Assembly (NCBI GenBank): GCA_965116695.1 | Contig: OZ220706.1 | Span: 4,836,001 to 4,900,000 of the forward strand | Origin: JAJDTT01 sp965116695 | GTDB taxonomy: Bacteria; Acidobacteriota; UBA6911; RPQK01; JAJDTT01 | Length of the DNA stretch: 64,000 nt | Reading direction: 5' to 3' | Shown: piece by piece, positions 27,321 through 35,697 of the stretch | Layout: every line of letters starts with the position of its first letter | Position numbering within the stretch: position 1 is the stretch's first letter | Made by a program: the position numbers and the translations under genes | Notes under the pieces: generated by a model | What the model was told of the DNA's origin: nothing | The model's database searches: none | Seen by the model: the letters and a program-made list of their open reading frames with translations, nothing else

Positions 27321-28187
27321 TCACTGCGGCGGAGGCTCCTGGTATCGGCAGGTGTCCGGCTCGGACTTGACGTAGTAGCGCTTGTAGTTCGAAGCGTCCG
27401 GATCCATGCATCCGGCCAGATTCAGCAGCTCGACCTTGCGGAATTCGATGGGGTGGCTCTCGCTTTGCAAGGAGATATAGCCGTTATCAAGCAACTCCCC
27501 GTCCCGCTTGAATGCCGGATCGTGACCGTCGACGCTCCCACCGCCGATCTGCGGCATTTCGTATTCCAGGATGACCTCTTCCTCGGCGATATGCCGGATG
27601 ACGGAGCTACCCAGAACCATCACCTCCGCCCGGACCCATTGGTCTCCGTGATAGGTCTTTGACTTGGACTTGATGCAGTGCCTCGTCTCGAGTTTGCCGT
27701 TGACGACGACGTTCGTCCCGGGCGTGCAGAGGTTCATGGTGGTGCGTTCCCGTTCGCCGTCTCCTCCGAGCAACTGGACCTCGATGGAGATGGGGAAGTC
27801 CTGGTCGCGGCCCATTGTCTCCGGGGCCGGCGAGTGCATCATGATGCCGCTGTTGCGAAGAGCCCATTCCGGTCCGCCCTTTGCCTGTTGGCCCACAAAC
27901 CGGTATTCCACGACGAGAACGTAGTGGGAGAACGGACGCTCGTAGAAGATGTGACCGAATCGTGCGTCGAACGAGTCCCCGTATGACTCGTAGCCGACCT
28001 GCATCACTCCGTTCGCGACGCGGAACGTGTTCCCGAAATTGACCCCTGCCTCGTGGCCGCGAACCTTGGGGATCCAGCCGTCCAGATTCCTGCCGTTGAA
28101 CAGTTGGACCCACTCCTCCTTGTCGCGGGCGTGCGCTCCCGCAGTCAATACGGCCAGCAGAAAAAGAGAGCCGAGCCACCATCGCAT
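27321..28187 (-). CDS. Secreted DUF1080 domain protein (3-keto-disaccharide hydrolase-like)
   Basis: 288 residues with a signal peptide ending AHA-RD. The DUF1080 concanavalin-like sandwich is shown by WVQLFNGRNLDGWIPK at the start, NSGIMMHSP in the middle, EVQLLGG, and the final DNGYISLQSESHPIEFRKVEL. Members of this fold bind or cleave carbohydrates, some acting on 3-keto-glucosides made by Gfo/Idh-type oxidoreductases; such an oxidoreductase is encoded at 42716-44032. The C-terminal 40 residues contain two cysteines (GCMDPDASNYKRYY and DTCRYQ), a tail often seen in surface proteins. Convergent with nothing; its promoter region is the 115 bases to the BrnT remnant. Confidence 0.9.
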   Translation of the reverse strand: MRWWLGSLFLLAVLTAGAHARDKEEWVQLFNGRNLDGWIPKVRGHEAGVNFGNTFRVANGVMQVGYESYGDSFDARFGHIFYERPFSHYVLVVEYRFVGQQAKGGPEWALRNSGIMMHSPAPETMGRDQDFPISIEVQLLGGDGERERTTMNLCTPGTNVVVNGKLETRHCIKSKSKTYHGDQWVRAEVMVLGSSVIRHIAEEEVILEYEMPQIGGGSVDGHDPAFKRDGELLDNGYISLQSESHPIEFRKVELLNLAGCMDPDASNYKRYYVKSEPDTCRYQEPPPQ

Positions 28188-28301
28188 CGCAGGGACGAGT
28201 ATAGCCGCAATCGCACTCGCTCAATCGGTTCGCGCCACCCGTGCCTCCGAGACCGATTCCGTTTGGCGCAGTCTGGGGGAGCCAAAACTGGTTGTCGTGT
28301 A

Positions 28302-28570
28302 ATGAAGACACGTCGATTTACCCTTATTCCCACGGCCTCAGTTTTGAGACGGCAATGCTGGTCTTTGTCGATCTGCTTGCCATTACGCGAGATGATCCGT
28401 ATCCGGACGAGCTGAGATGGCGAACCATGGGAATGGTGGGCTCAGTGGTCTTGATAGTGGTTCATACTTGGCCTGGAGTAGATTGGGGAAGCGGGGAGCA
28501 GGTCGGGCGTATCATCAGCGCCCGCAAAGCGACAAGAGGGGAGAGGGCAGCTTATGAAGAAGGGGAGTAA
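28302..28570 (+). pseudogene. BrnT-type toxin remnant with damaged 5' end
   Basis: The frame ending at 28570 encodes a convincing BrnT C-terminal part: HGLSFETAMLVF, ITRDDPYPDELRW, GMVGSVVLIVVHT and RIISARKATRGERAAYEEG. The canonical N-terminus, FxWDPxKAxxNxxKHG, is missing. A start-like ATG at 28302 in another frame reads MKTRRFTLIP, which resembles the first strand of BrnT; a deletion and frame change around 28328 would explain both. The first ATG in the toxin frame is 28356, which would lose the first strand and helix. So the ribonuclease is probably inactive. It overlaps the antitoxin gene by 17 bases, as is usual for this system. Confidence 0.75.
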
Positions 28571-28850
28571 CAGGTTGGAAAATGATCGAAGGGCTGAGCT
28601 TTCGGCGCTCGAAGAGCTACCCGATGATCGAATCGATACTGCAGACGTCCCTGAGCTTCTCGATTGGTCAGACGCCAGACGGGGGGTGTTCTACAAACCC
28701 GTAAAGCAGCAGATCACACTTCGGTTGGACGCGGATGTCGTGACTTGGTTCAAGATGCACGCGGCAGGTGGACGGGGCTACCAGACGGATATCAACCGTG
28801 CGCTACGCGAGCATGTGTACAGAACTGAGAAACGAACAGTCGATGCATAG
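28554..28850 (+). CDS. brnA: BrnA-type antitoxin
   Basis: 98 residues. The family pattern is clear: DDRIDTADVPELLDWSDARRG, then FYKPVKQQITLRLDADVVTWFK and GYQTDINRALREH, which form the ribbon-helix-helix DNA-binding fold of BrnA. It would neutralise BrnT and repress its own promoter. It is intact while the toxin gene in front of it is damaged at its 5' end. Base composition is lower in GC than the surrounding metabolic genes. The 130 bases after the stop hold nothing I can identify. Confidence 0.9.
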   Translation: MKKGSNRLENDRRAELSALEELPDDRIDTADVPELLDWSDARRGVFYKPVKQQITLRLDADVVTWFKMHAAGGRGYQTDINRALREHVYRTEKRTVDA

Positions 28851-28981
28851 CGATGCGAATCGGTGGCGAATCCCTCCAAGCATCGGAGCATGGTCCGCCG
28901 TGTCGGTCTGTCCTCTGCTACGGGACGCGCTCTAGCTTGGCCTTCCTGTTCAAAGGCATCGTGCGAAGCTCGTCCTAAATC

Positions 28982-29221
28982 CTATTTTGGCTCCTCTGCT
29001 CGACTGTCGAATTCGTTCATCGTGGATCGAGCCATCCCCGCCGCGTTCCTTACCTTTTGCTTTAGCTTCGCCAGAAGCAGGGTCCCCGCGCCCAGCAGGA
29101 TCTCGTCGAAGAAGGGGACGAGGTCCGGGACCAGAACGTCCAGGAAGAAGACGGCGGCCGTGAGGAGGAACAGGTAGGGGAATCGAAGCTGCGAGAGAAA
29201 CTCGGAAATCGTGGAGGGCAT
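28982..29221 (-). CDS. Small membrane protein, DUF6116-like
   Basis: 79 residues from ATG 29221. Two hydrophobic segments (FPYLFLLTAAVFFLDVLVP and ILLGAGTLLLAKL) separated by DLVPFFDE match small DUF6116-type inner-membrane proteins. The C-terminal 30 residues are charged and cytoplasmic. Function is unknown. It is divergent from the SDR gene at 29370. Confidence 0.75.
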   Translation of the reverse strand: MPSTISEFLSQLRFPYLFLLTAAVFFLDVLVPDLVPFFDEILLGAGTLLLAKLKQKVRNAAGMARSTMNEFDSRAEEPK

Positions 29222-29369
29222 GGCGACGCTGCTCGGGGCCGCAGCCAGTCTAGCAGATCGGATCGGGTCCACCCGCCATCCTCCCGAGCTCAAGCCAATT
29301 GAGTTTCAGTTCCGCGCAAGTGTATTCTGCCGCCGTTTTTACTGACTGGAATCCGTAAGGAGATCAATC

Positions 29370-30167
29370 ATGCGATTGCAGGATCGGGTTGCCGTGGTGA
29401 CCGGCGGCGGAGGCGGCATCGGATCCGGGATCTGCCTGGCGCTGGCTCGGGACGGGGCCGACGTGGTGGTGTCGGACATCGACGTGGAAGCGGCGGAACG
29501 CTGTGCCGCGCAGGTGCGGGAGTTGGGGCGTGGGTCCCTGGTCGTGCGGGCGGACATCACCCGCGCTCAAGACTGTATCGACCTGCTGGAAGCCGGGCTG
29601 AAAGCGTTCGGCAAGATCGACATCCTGGTCAACAACGCCGGGCTCTTCGGAAGGCGGATCGGCATGCCCTTCACGAACCAGGAGGAGGAGGACTGGGACA
29701 ACTGCTACCGGGTCAACGTCAAGGGGCCGTTCCTGCTCTCCAAGGCGGTGGCGCCGCACATGATGGAGCGCCGGTACGGCAAGATCATCAACATTTCCTC
29801 CATAGCCGCCCGGCGGGATGCCCAGATCCTGCCGGACTACACCGCCGCCAAGAACGCCGTTCTGAGCCTGACCCGGGTCACGGCCAAGGACCTGGCCCCC
29901 TACAACGTCAACGTGAACGCGATCTGCCCGGGCATGATCTGGTCCCCGTTCTGGCACCGGTTGGCTCCCATGATCGGCGCGCACCCCGATTTCGCCGTCG
30001 AGGATCCTCGCCGGATGTTCGAGCAATGGGTCAAGAGCGCCACTCCCATGCAGCGGGAGCAGACCCCCGAGGACATCGGTCACCTGGCGGCCTTCCTGGC
30101 CTCGGACGAGGCCCGCAACATCACGGGTCAGACCATCTGCGTGGACGGCGGCGCGGCCATGGGATAA
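29370..30167 (+). CDS. Short-chain dehydrogenase/reductase
   Basis: 265 residues; AAGGAG lies 7 bases before the ATG. NAD(P)-binding motif VVTGGGGGIGSGI (residues 9-21), DVVVSDIDVE favouring NAD, NNAG near residue 90, catalytic Ser in NISSIAARR, and YTAAK with the Tyr-Lys pair near 156-160. Length and all motifs fit classical SDRs. It heads a run with an amidase, a 2-hydroxyacid dehydrogenase and a ROK kinase, so it likely oxidises a hydroxy acid or sugar intermediate. A strong hairpin follows its stop codon. Confidence 0.95.
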   Translation: MRLQDRVAVVTGGGGGIGSGICLALARDGADVVVSDIDVEAAERCAAQVRELGRGSLVVRADITRAQDCIDLLEAGLKAFGKIDILVNNAGLFGRRIGMPFTNQEEEDWDNCYRVNVKGPFLLSKAVAPHMMERRYGKIINISSIAARRDAQILPDYTAAKNAVLSLTRVTAKDLAPYNVNVNAICPGMIWSPFWHRLAPMIGAHPDFAVEDPRRMFEQWVKSATPMQREQTPEDIGHLAAFLASDEARNITGQTICVDGGAAMG

Positions 30168-30169
30168 TG

Positions 30170-30196
30170 AACCCGCCGGTCCGAAACCGGCGGGTT
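30170..30196 (+). terminator. Strong hairpin after the SDR gene
   Basis: AACCCGCCGG (30170-30179), loop of 7, CCGGCGGGTT (30187-30196), 10 perfect pairs, starting 3 bases after the stop. The sequence after it is only partly T-rich (CTCCTTCGG), so termination may be incomplete and the amidase downstream could still be read. Confidence 0.75.
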
Positions 30197-30241
30197 CTCC
30201 TTCGGTTGTATGGCCGGGAGCGGAGATAAAGGGATAACACG

Positions 30242-31690
30242 ATGGCTATGGACCACGAGCTGGCGTATCAACCTCTCTATCGGCTCCGGGAACTCATCGC
30301 GGCCAAGGAGTTGTCGCCGGTGGAGCTGGTGGAGGCCACGCTGGAGCGGATCGACCATTACAACTCCAGGCTGGGGGCCTTCATCACCGTCACCCACGAT
30401 CTGGCGCTGGAGCAGGCGCGGAAGGCGGAGGCGGCGGTCCTGGCGGGCGAGCCTCTGGGACTTCTGCACGGCATTCCCGTGCCCATCAAGGACCTGGAGG
30501 GGGTCAAGGGGGTCCGCTTCACCCACGGCTCGGTGCCGGCCGATGAGGTCGCTGCCAGCGACGCCCTTTGCGTGGAGCGGGTGAAGGACGCCGGCGGGAT
30601 CATCATCGGCAAGACCAACACCCCCGAGTTCGGCTTCTCCGGCACCACCGAAAACCTGATCTACGGTCCCTGCCGGAATCCCTGGAACCCCGAGAGGACA
30701 TCCGGAGGGTCCAGCGGCGGTGCGGGCGCCGCGGTGGCGGCCGGGCTCTCCGCCGTGGCGCAGGGCAGCGACGGAGGGGGCAGCATCCGAATCCCCTCTT
30801 GCCTGAACGGCATCTACGGCCTCAAGGCCACCCAGGGCCGGATTCCGCGCCGCCACGCGGACATGAGCTCCTGGAATCCCATCAACAACTCGTCGGTCGG
30901 TCCCATGACCCGGACGGTTCGGGACGCCGCCATTCTTGCGGCCGCTCTGGCCGGACCCGCTCCGGATGCCGAGTACGGGACCATCCAGGAGGAGCCTCCC
31001 GATTTCGAGGCGGCGCTGGGGCGGGGAGTCCGGGGTCTGAGGGTCGGGTTCAATCTGGATCTGGGGAGAGCCGTCGTGGATCCCCAAGTCGCGGAGCGAG
31101 TCGTGAGCGCGGTGCTGGTGTTCGACGAGTTGGGCGCCCGGGTGGAGGAGGTCACCTTCGGCCCGGAACGGAATGAAGTGATGTTCCAGGATTTCTTCGA
31201 CTACTTCGCGGCCAAGGGCTACGCCTGCCTCGGGGAGTTCCTGGACGATGGCGAGTCCCGGGAACAGCTCACCGACTATTTCAGGGAGACTCTGGAGCAT
31301 GGCCGCAGCCTGTCGGCGGCGGACTGCTACCGCGCGCTCAACAAGATCGGGTTCTATCGGGCCGCGGCGGCCCGGTTCTTCGGCGAATACGACCTCCTGT
31401 TGACCCCCGTGACTTCCGTGTGGGCGTTTCCCATCGGCCGGCCTCCCGAAGTGGTTGCGGGCCGGCGGCTCTCCAAGCCGGCTTGGCATTTCTTTCCCTT
31501 CACCTTTCCGTTCAACGTGACGGAGAATCCGGCGGCCAGCGTTCCCTGCGGATTCTCCACCGACGGACTGCCCATCGGGCTGCAGATCGTGGGCCGTTGG
31601 GGCGACGAGGAGACGGTGCTGGCCGCTTCGGCGGCTTTCGAGGAAGCGCGGCCCTGGGCGGGCAAGCGCCCTCCCGAGTTCGACGATTGA
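30242..31690 (+). CDS. Amidase (amidase signature family), cytoplasmic
   Basis: 482 residues. The triad is complete: Lys83 (GIPVPIKD), cis-Ser157 in SGGSSGG and nucleophile Ser181 in GGSIRIPS. No signal peptide, unlike the amidase at 451-2103. No gatB or gatC is nearby, so a role in tRNA amidation is unlikely; a catabolic amidase for an organic amide is favoured. The 2-hydroxyacid dehydrogenase follows after 33 bases. Start ATG 30242 or 30248. Confidence 0.94.
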   Translation: MAMDHELAYQPLYRLRELIAAKELSPVELVEATLERIDHYNSRLGAFITVTHDLALEQARKAEAAVLAGEPLGLLHGIPVPIKDLEGVKGVRFTHGSVPADEVAASDALCVERVKDAGGIIIGKTNTPEFGFSGTTENLIYGPCRNPWNPERTSGGSSGGAGAAVAAGLSAVAQGSDGGGSIRIPSCLNGIYGLKATQGRIPRRHADMSSWNPINNSSVGPMTRTVRDAAILAAALAGPAPDAEYGTIQEEPPDFEAALGRGVRGLRVGFNLDLGRAVVDPQVAERVVSAVLVFDELGARVEEVTFGPERNEVMFQDFFDYFAAKGYACLGEFLDDGESREQLTDYFRETLEHGRSLSAADCYRALNKIGFYRAAAARFFGEYDLLLTPVTSVWAFPIGRPPEVVAGRRLSKPAWHFFPFTFPFNVTENPAASVPCGFSTDGLPIGLQIVGRWGDEETVLAASAAFEEARPWAGKRPPEFDD

Positions 31691-31723
31691 TCTCCGGACT
31701 TCAAAATTGCAGGAGTGAGCGAA

Positions 31724-32764
31724 ATGACCAATGGTTCGCCGGACAAACCGGTTCAAGTCGTGAATGTGGATTGCTACCTCGCGGAGAAGAGCGACAACTA
31801 CGCCAGCGAAAGGAAGGCGATCGAGGCTCTGGGGGGCGAGTTGGTTCTGGAGAAGGCGCGGACGGAAGACGAGATCATCCGGACCTGCGCCGGAGCCCGG
31901 ATCATCTTGAGCGAAGGCCTGTCCAGTCCCATCAGCAGGCGGGTGATCGAAAACCTGGATGATTGCTGGGCCCTGGGACGCTACGGGATCGGCGTGGACA
32001 ACATCGACGTCGACGCCGCCACCGACCATGGGATCATCGTCTTCAACGTGGCCGATTACTGCGTCCATGAAGTGGCGGACCACGCCGCCGCTTTGGTTCT
32101 GGCCAGCGCCCGGCGTCTGGTGAGCTCTGACCGTTATGTCAGGTCCGGTGGTTGGTCCGATCCGCCGCTGGACCCGCCGCTGCGCCGGCTCAATCGGCTC
32201 ACCCTGGGGTTGGTCGGATTCGGGAACATCGGCCGGCGCGTGGTCCCCCGGCTCCGGGGTTTCGGAATGAGGATCATCGCCACCGATCCGTTTGTGGATC
32301 CGGAAATCGCGTCGGACCTGGATGTGGAGTTGACCTCGTTGGAACGGGTCATGGAGGAGTCGGACTTCGTCTCCATCCATACCTTTCTGAACGCCAAGAC
32401 ACGGCATCTCGTCGGGGCCCGGGAGCTGGGACTGATGAAACCCACAGCTTTCCTGATCAACACCAGCCGCGGCGGGGTGGTGGACGAGGAGGCCCTGATC
32501 GCGGCCCTGAAGGAACGGCGGATCGGGGGAGCCGCCCTCGATGTGACGGACCAGGAACCTCTGGCTCCGGACAACCCCCTGAGGAGCATGGACAACGCCA
32601 TCGTCACGCCCCACTATGGAGCCGCATCCGTGGAATCCCTGGAGGACGTTTTCCGTGGCGTGTCCGAGGCTGTCTCCTGTTTGATGCAAGGCTATTGGCC
32701 GCCCTTTCCCTTCAATCCCACGGTCCGATCCCGGTTGGAGTTGAAGCCGTACGCCGACCGGTAG
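31724..32764 (+). CDS. D-isomer-specific 2-hydroxyacid dehydrogenase, CtBP-like
   Basis: 346 residues from ATG 31724, with AGGAG 8 bases before; a GTG at 31715 overlaps the ribosome site and is rejected. The NAD fold GLVGFGNIGRRV lies at about residue 166. Catalytic residues are Arg249 (NTSRGGVVDE), Glu278 (TDQEPL) and His297 (TPHYGA). The protein reduces a 2-oxo acid or oxidises a D-2-hydroxy acid with NAD. Its position between the amidase and the ROK kinase suggests a catabolic operon. Confidence 0.95.
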   Translation: MTNGSPDKPVQVVNVDCYLAEKSDNYASERKAIEALGGELVLEKARTEDEIIRTCAGARIILSEGLSSPISRRVIENLDDCWALGRYGIGVDNIDVDAATDHGIIVFNVADYCVHEVADHAAALVLASARRLVSSDRYVRSGGWSDPPLDPPLRRLNRLTLGLVGFGNIGRRVVPRLRGFGMRIIATDPFVDPEIASDLDVELTSLERVMEESDFVSIHTFLNAKTRHLVGARELGLMKPTAFLINTSRGGVVDEEALIAALKERRIGGAALDVTDQEPLAPDNPLRSMDNAIVTPHYGAASVESLEDVFRGVSEAVSCLMQGYWPPFPFNPTVRSRLELKPYADR

Positions 32765-32821
32765 CGGCTCGGCCGTCAGCGGCGTCTCCGGGACCGGAGG
32801 GGCGCGAGAGCTCTTGACTGC

Positions 32822-33781
32822 ATGTTCCTGGGCATCGAAATCGGCGGGACCAAGCTCCAGTTCGGTGTCGGCTCCGGGGACGGGACTCCCCTGGTCTCCC
32901 TCACACGCCGCGACGTCGACCCTGCTGCCGGCGCCGCCGGCATCCTCGCAACGATGCGCGAGGCGGTTGCCAAATTGGCGGTGTCCCATTCCATCCGCGG
33001 GATCGGTGTGGGCTTCGGCGGTCCGGTGGAAGGGTCAAAGGGCCGGGTGCGCAAGAGCCACCACATCGCCGGCTGGGAAAACTTCCCTCTGGTCGACTGG
33101 CTCCGCCGGAATCTGGGTCTGCCGGCCGTTTTGGGAAACGATTGCGACTTGGCGGCATTGGCAGAGAGCCGCATCGGCGCGGGCCGGGGGAAGGACTCCG
33201 TCTTCTACGTGACGGTGGGAACGGGCGTGGGAGGCGGCTATGTCGTGAACGGGCGGCTTCAAGGCCAGGGGCGGCCGTCGGTGTGCGAGATCGGGCATCT
33301 GCGTCCGGGACTGGATGCAGCGGATCCGGACCGGATCGTGGAAAGCCTGGCCAGCGGATGGTCCATCGCCCAATTCGTCCGCAGAAGCTTGAGTGACACG
33401 AAGGCCGATTCGACCCGGGACGATGGCCGGCTCCTGGAGTTCTGCCGGGGCGACCCGGCCCGCCTGACCGCCCGGATGGTCGCCGACGCGGCCCGGTCCG
33501 GAGACCCGCTGGCACTGGCCGCGTTCCGGCGGGCCACCCGAGGGCTGGGGTGGGCCATTGCCCAGGTCTTGACCCTGCTGGCGCCGGAGTTGATCGTGAT
33601 CGGAGGCGGGGTGAGCCTGAGTGGCGAGGAACTGTTCTTCGCCCCGATTCGAAATGAGATCGAGCGGTACGTTTTCCCACCGCTGGCCGGGACCTATCAG
33701 GTGGTTCCGGCGAAGCTGGGTGAGACGGTTGTGGTGGAAGGCGCCCTGCTCTTGGCCGGAACCGAGTGGAGTCGATTGTGA
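32822..33781 (+). CDS. ROK family sugar kinase-like protein without the zinc Cys motif
   Basis: 319 residues. Phosphate-binding motif LGIEIGGTK at the start, catalytic Asp in GNDCDLAALAE, and GTGVGGGYVVNG near residue 142. ROK proteins usually carry CxCGxxGCxE after EIGH for zinc; here EIGHLRPGLDAADPD follows, so the Cys motif is absent. No winged-helix repressor domain, so an enzyme rather than a regulator. The substrate would be a hexose or N-acetyl-hexosamine. The last 24 codons have a relic copy at 34800-34874. The next gene overlaps its stop. Confidence 0.92.
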   Translation: MFLGIEIGGTKLQFGVGSGDGTPLVSLTRRDVDPAAGAAGILATMREAVAKLAVSHSIRGIGVGFGGPVEGSKGRVRKSHHIAGWENFPLVDWLRRNLGLPAVLGNDCDLAALAESRIGAGRGKDSVFYVTVGTGVGGGYVVNGRLQGQGRPSVCEIGHLRPGLDAADPDRIVESLASGWSIAQFVRRSLSDTKADSTRDDGRLLEFCRGDPARLTARMVADAARSGDPLALAAFRRATRGLGWAIAQVLTLLAPELIVIGGGVSLSGEELFFAPIRNEIERYVFPPLAGTYQVVPAKLGETVVVEGALLLAGTEWSRL

Positions 33782-34683
33782 GGCGTTCGATTTACGCAGT
33801 TGTTCTGCTGGCCTGGACCGTAACGGGCGGTCGGTTGTGGGGACAGGACCCCGCACCTCAGCCTTCCGAAAAGGAGGTTCTTGCCCGGGCCCTGGAACGG
33901 GGCTTGGCCCGGGAACGGCAGGGAGTGGATCGACGCTATACCCACCGGCTGCTCCGGGTAGTGGAGAAGTTGGACCGGGACTCCCGTCCCGTCCGGGTCG
34001 AGAAGTTCCTGTACCAAGTGGTTCACATCGACGGAATGCGCTACGAGAGACTGCTGGAGAAGGAAGGAGAACCGCTGGGGAAGCGGGAACAGGAGGCCGA
34101 GCGCCGGAAAGAGGAAACCTTTCGGCGCCGCCTGCGGAGAGATGGGGACAGAGATGGGGATGGGGACAGAGATGGGGATGGGGACGGCTTGAACGCGCGG
34201 GTATTCCGCTTCAACCGTGAGTTGGTGGACCGGTATCGATTTCGTCTCACCGGGACCGGCGAGGTCAACGGACGCCAGGCGTTCGTCGTGAGCTTCGAGC
34301 CCAAGGGCGGAAAGCTCCCGGTCAGGCACAGAATTGACCGGGCCCTGAACAACTCCAAAGGCCGCGTCTGGCTGGACCAGGAGTCGTACGACATCGCCCG
34401 GGTCGAGTTTCGGATGTTTCGGACCACCCGGTTCGGGTGGGGCATCCTGGGTTCCATCTCCTACGTCGAGGGCATGCTGGAGTGCCGGGAAGGCGAGGGC
34501 GGGAATTGGTTCCCGAGTTTCTTCCGAATCTATCTCAAGGGGAGGGTCCTGTTCCGATCCCTGCACACCCGGCGGACCTCCCGCTGGAGCGATTTCGAGC
34601 CGGTTGCGGAGCCGCCTCCTCCGTCGAGCCGGGTCTTATCTCGGCCAGAGAGCCTCCGTCCGCGCACACGGGCTGGCCGGTGA
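33766..34683 (+). CDS. Secreted protein of unknown function, copy A, with altered C-terminus
   Basis: 305 residues from GTG 33766; a GTG at 33778 forms a GTGA overlap with the ROK stop and is an equally good start. Signal peptide ending near WGQDPAP. The rest is basic and beta-rich, with LEKEGEPLGKREQEAERRKEETFRRR, an Asp-Gly-rich insert at about residues 125-142 and conserved LPVRHRIDRALNNSKGRVWLD and GILGSISYVEGML. The paralogue at 34859-35689 stops after SDFVPVAERSE; here the stop is lost and about 28 more residues come from antisense of an SDR gene relic. The fold may resemble LolA/LolB-type lipoprotein carriers, which is a guess. Confidence 0.78.
   Translation: MESIVRRSIYAVVLLAWTVTGGRLWGQDPAPQPSEKEVLARALERGLARERQGVDRRYTHRLLRVVEKLDRDSRPVRVEKFLYQVVHIDGMRYERLLEKEGEPLGKREQEAERRKEETFRRRLRRDGDRDGDGDRDGDGDGLNARVFRFNRELVDRYRFRLTGTGEVNGRQAFVVSFEPKGGKLPVRHRIDRALNNSKGRVWLDQESYDIARVEFRMFRTTRFGWGILGSISYVEGMLECREGEGGNWFPSFFRIYLKGRVLFRSLHTRRTSRWSDFEPVAEPPPPSSRVLSRPESLRPRTRAGR
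34142..34188 (+). repeat. In-frame 18-bp tandem repeat inside copy A
   Basis: About 2.5 copies of an 18-base unit (GGGACAGAGATGGGGATG) encode alternating Asp-Gly-Asp-Arg. The paralogue has only the short linker EGNNGKSDD at this place, so the expansion is specific to copy A. Confidence 0.7.
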
Positions 34684-34752
34684 GTAGGGCGCGGCGTCGG
34701 AACACATCCAGACCACGACGTCCGCCACCTCCTCCGCGGTTCCCCAGCGCCT
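34634..34752 (-). pseudogene. Relic of the 3' end of an SDR gene (older copy)
   Basis: About 119 bases align to the last 40 codons of the SDR gene at 37145-37912 with several substitutions and small gaps; shared blocks include ACGGGCTGGCCGGTGAG and ACACATCCAGAC. There is no intact frame. It overlaps the altered C-terminus of copy A. Confidence 0.7.
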
Positions 34753-34760
34753 GGACGTGA

Positions 34761-34793
34761 ACCAGAGAAATGGACTGTCCCTTTTTCCGTGAG
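34761..34793. repeat. Conserved junction element CCAGAGAAA..GACTGTCC, first copy
   Basis: CCAGAGAAATGGACTGTCCC plus a T-rich tail; the second copy is at 35803-35838 (CCAGAGAAACAGACTGTCC plus T6). Both lie directly after an SDR relic, marking the joints of the tandem duplication. The TGGACTGTCCC type of sequence resembles REP-like intergenic palindromes. Confidence 0.6.
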
Positions 34794-34799
34794 GTCACC

Positions 34800-34874
34800 C
34801 CGGCGAAGCTGGGGGAAACGGTTGTGGTGGAAGGAGCCTTGCTCTTGGCTGGAACCGAATGGCGTCGAGCTTGA
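34800..34874 (+). pseudogene. Relic of the 3' end of the ROK gene
   Basis: Twenty-four codons and a TGA, reading PAKLGETVVVEGALLLAGTE, repeat the end of the ROK gene at 32822-33781 with few differences. No upstream part is present. It shows that the unit starting at about 33707 was duplicated. Confidence 0.85.
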
Positions 34875-35689
34875 AGCGTTCAATTTGCGTCGTAACCGTT
34901 CTGTTGGCCTGGGCCGGAACCGGCCGTCTGGCCCCGGGACAGAACGCGGATCCACAACCCTCCGAGAAAGAGATCCTTTCCCGAGCCTTGGAACGAGGGT
35001 TGGCCAACGACGAGCGAAGAGTCGAATCCCTCTATTCCTTCCGGCACCTCCGGATCCGGGAAAAGCTGGACAAGGAGGCCCGGCCGACCCGGATCGAAGA
35101 ACGCCTCTACCAGGTGATGCCCATCGGCAACGTGCGTTATGAGAGGTTGCTGGAGAAGGACGGAAAGCCTCTGAGCAAGAAGGAGCAGGAGGACGAACGC
35201 CGGAAGGAGGACAAATTTCGGCGGCGTCTGGAGAGGGAAGGGAACAACGGCAAGTCAGACGACAACGAAGTCCGGTTCAACCGGGATCTGGTGGACCGGT
35301 ACCGCTTTCGAGTGGAAGGGACGGAGGAGCTGAAGGGCCGGGAGGTCTACCGGCTGAGCTTTGAGCCCAAGAGCAGAAAGCTTCCTGTCAGGCGAAAAAT
35401 CGACCGTGCCCTGAACAACTCCCGTGGTTCGGTCTGGCTGGACAAAAAGTCGTACGAGATCGTCCGGGTCGAGTTCGAGCTCATACGGCCGACGCGAATC
35501 TGGTGGGGAATCCTGGGTTCCATCTCGCGCGTCGATGGAATGCTGGACCGGAAAGAGGGCGAGGACGGCGTCTGGTTTCCCAGTTACTTCCGGCTCTATC
35601 TCAAGGGGAGGATCCTGTTCCGGTCCCTGCACAGCCGGATGGAGTCCCACTGGAGCGATTTCGTGCCGGTCGCAGAGCGTTCCGAATAG
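34859..35689 (+). CDS. Secreted protein of unknown function, copy B
   Basis: 276 residues from ATG 34859; the start overlaps the ROK relic, as copy A overlaps the real ROK gene. A signal peptide ends near LAPGQNADP. Conserved with copy A: PQPSEKEILSRALERGLA, LPVRRKIDRALNNSRGSVWLD, GILGSISRVDGMLD and LYLKGRILFRSLHSR. The charged middle (residues 100-135) differs in length. It keeps a proper stop after PVAERSE. The function is unknown; beta-rich exported proteins of this size in Acidobacteria include lipoprotein-localisation-like folds, but no motif proves that. Confidence 0.8.
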   Translation: MASSLKRSICVVTVLLAWAGTGRLAPGQNADPQPSEKEILSRALERGLANDERRVESLYSFRHLRIREKLDKEARPTRIEERLYQVMPIGNVRYERLLEKDGKPLSKKEQEDERRKEDKFRRRLEREGNNGKSDDNEVRFNRDLVDRYRFRVEGTEELKGREVYRLSFEPKSRKLPVRRKIDRALNNSRGSVWLDKKSYEIVRVEFELIRPTRIWWGILGSISRVDGMLDRKEGEDGVWFPSYFRLYLKGRILFRSLHSRMESHWSDFVPVAERSE

Positions 35690-35697
35690 TCCGGCGG

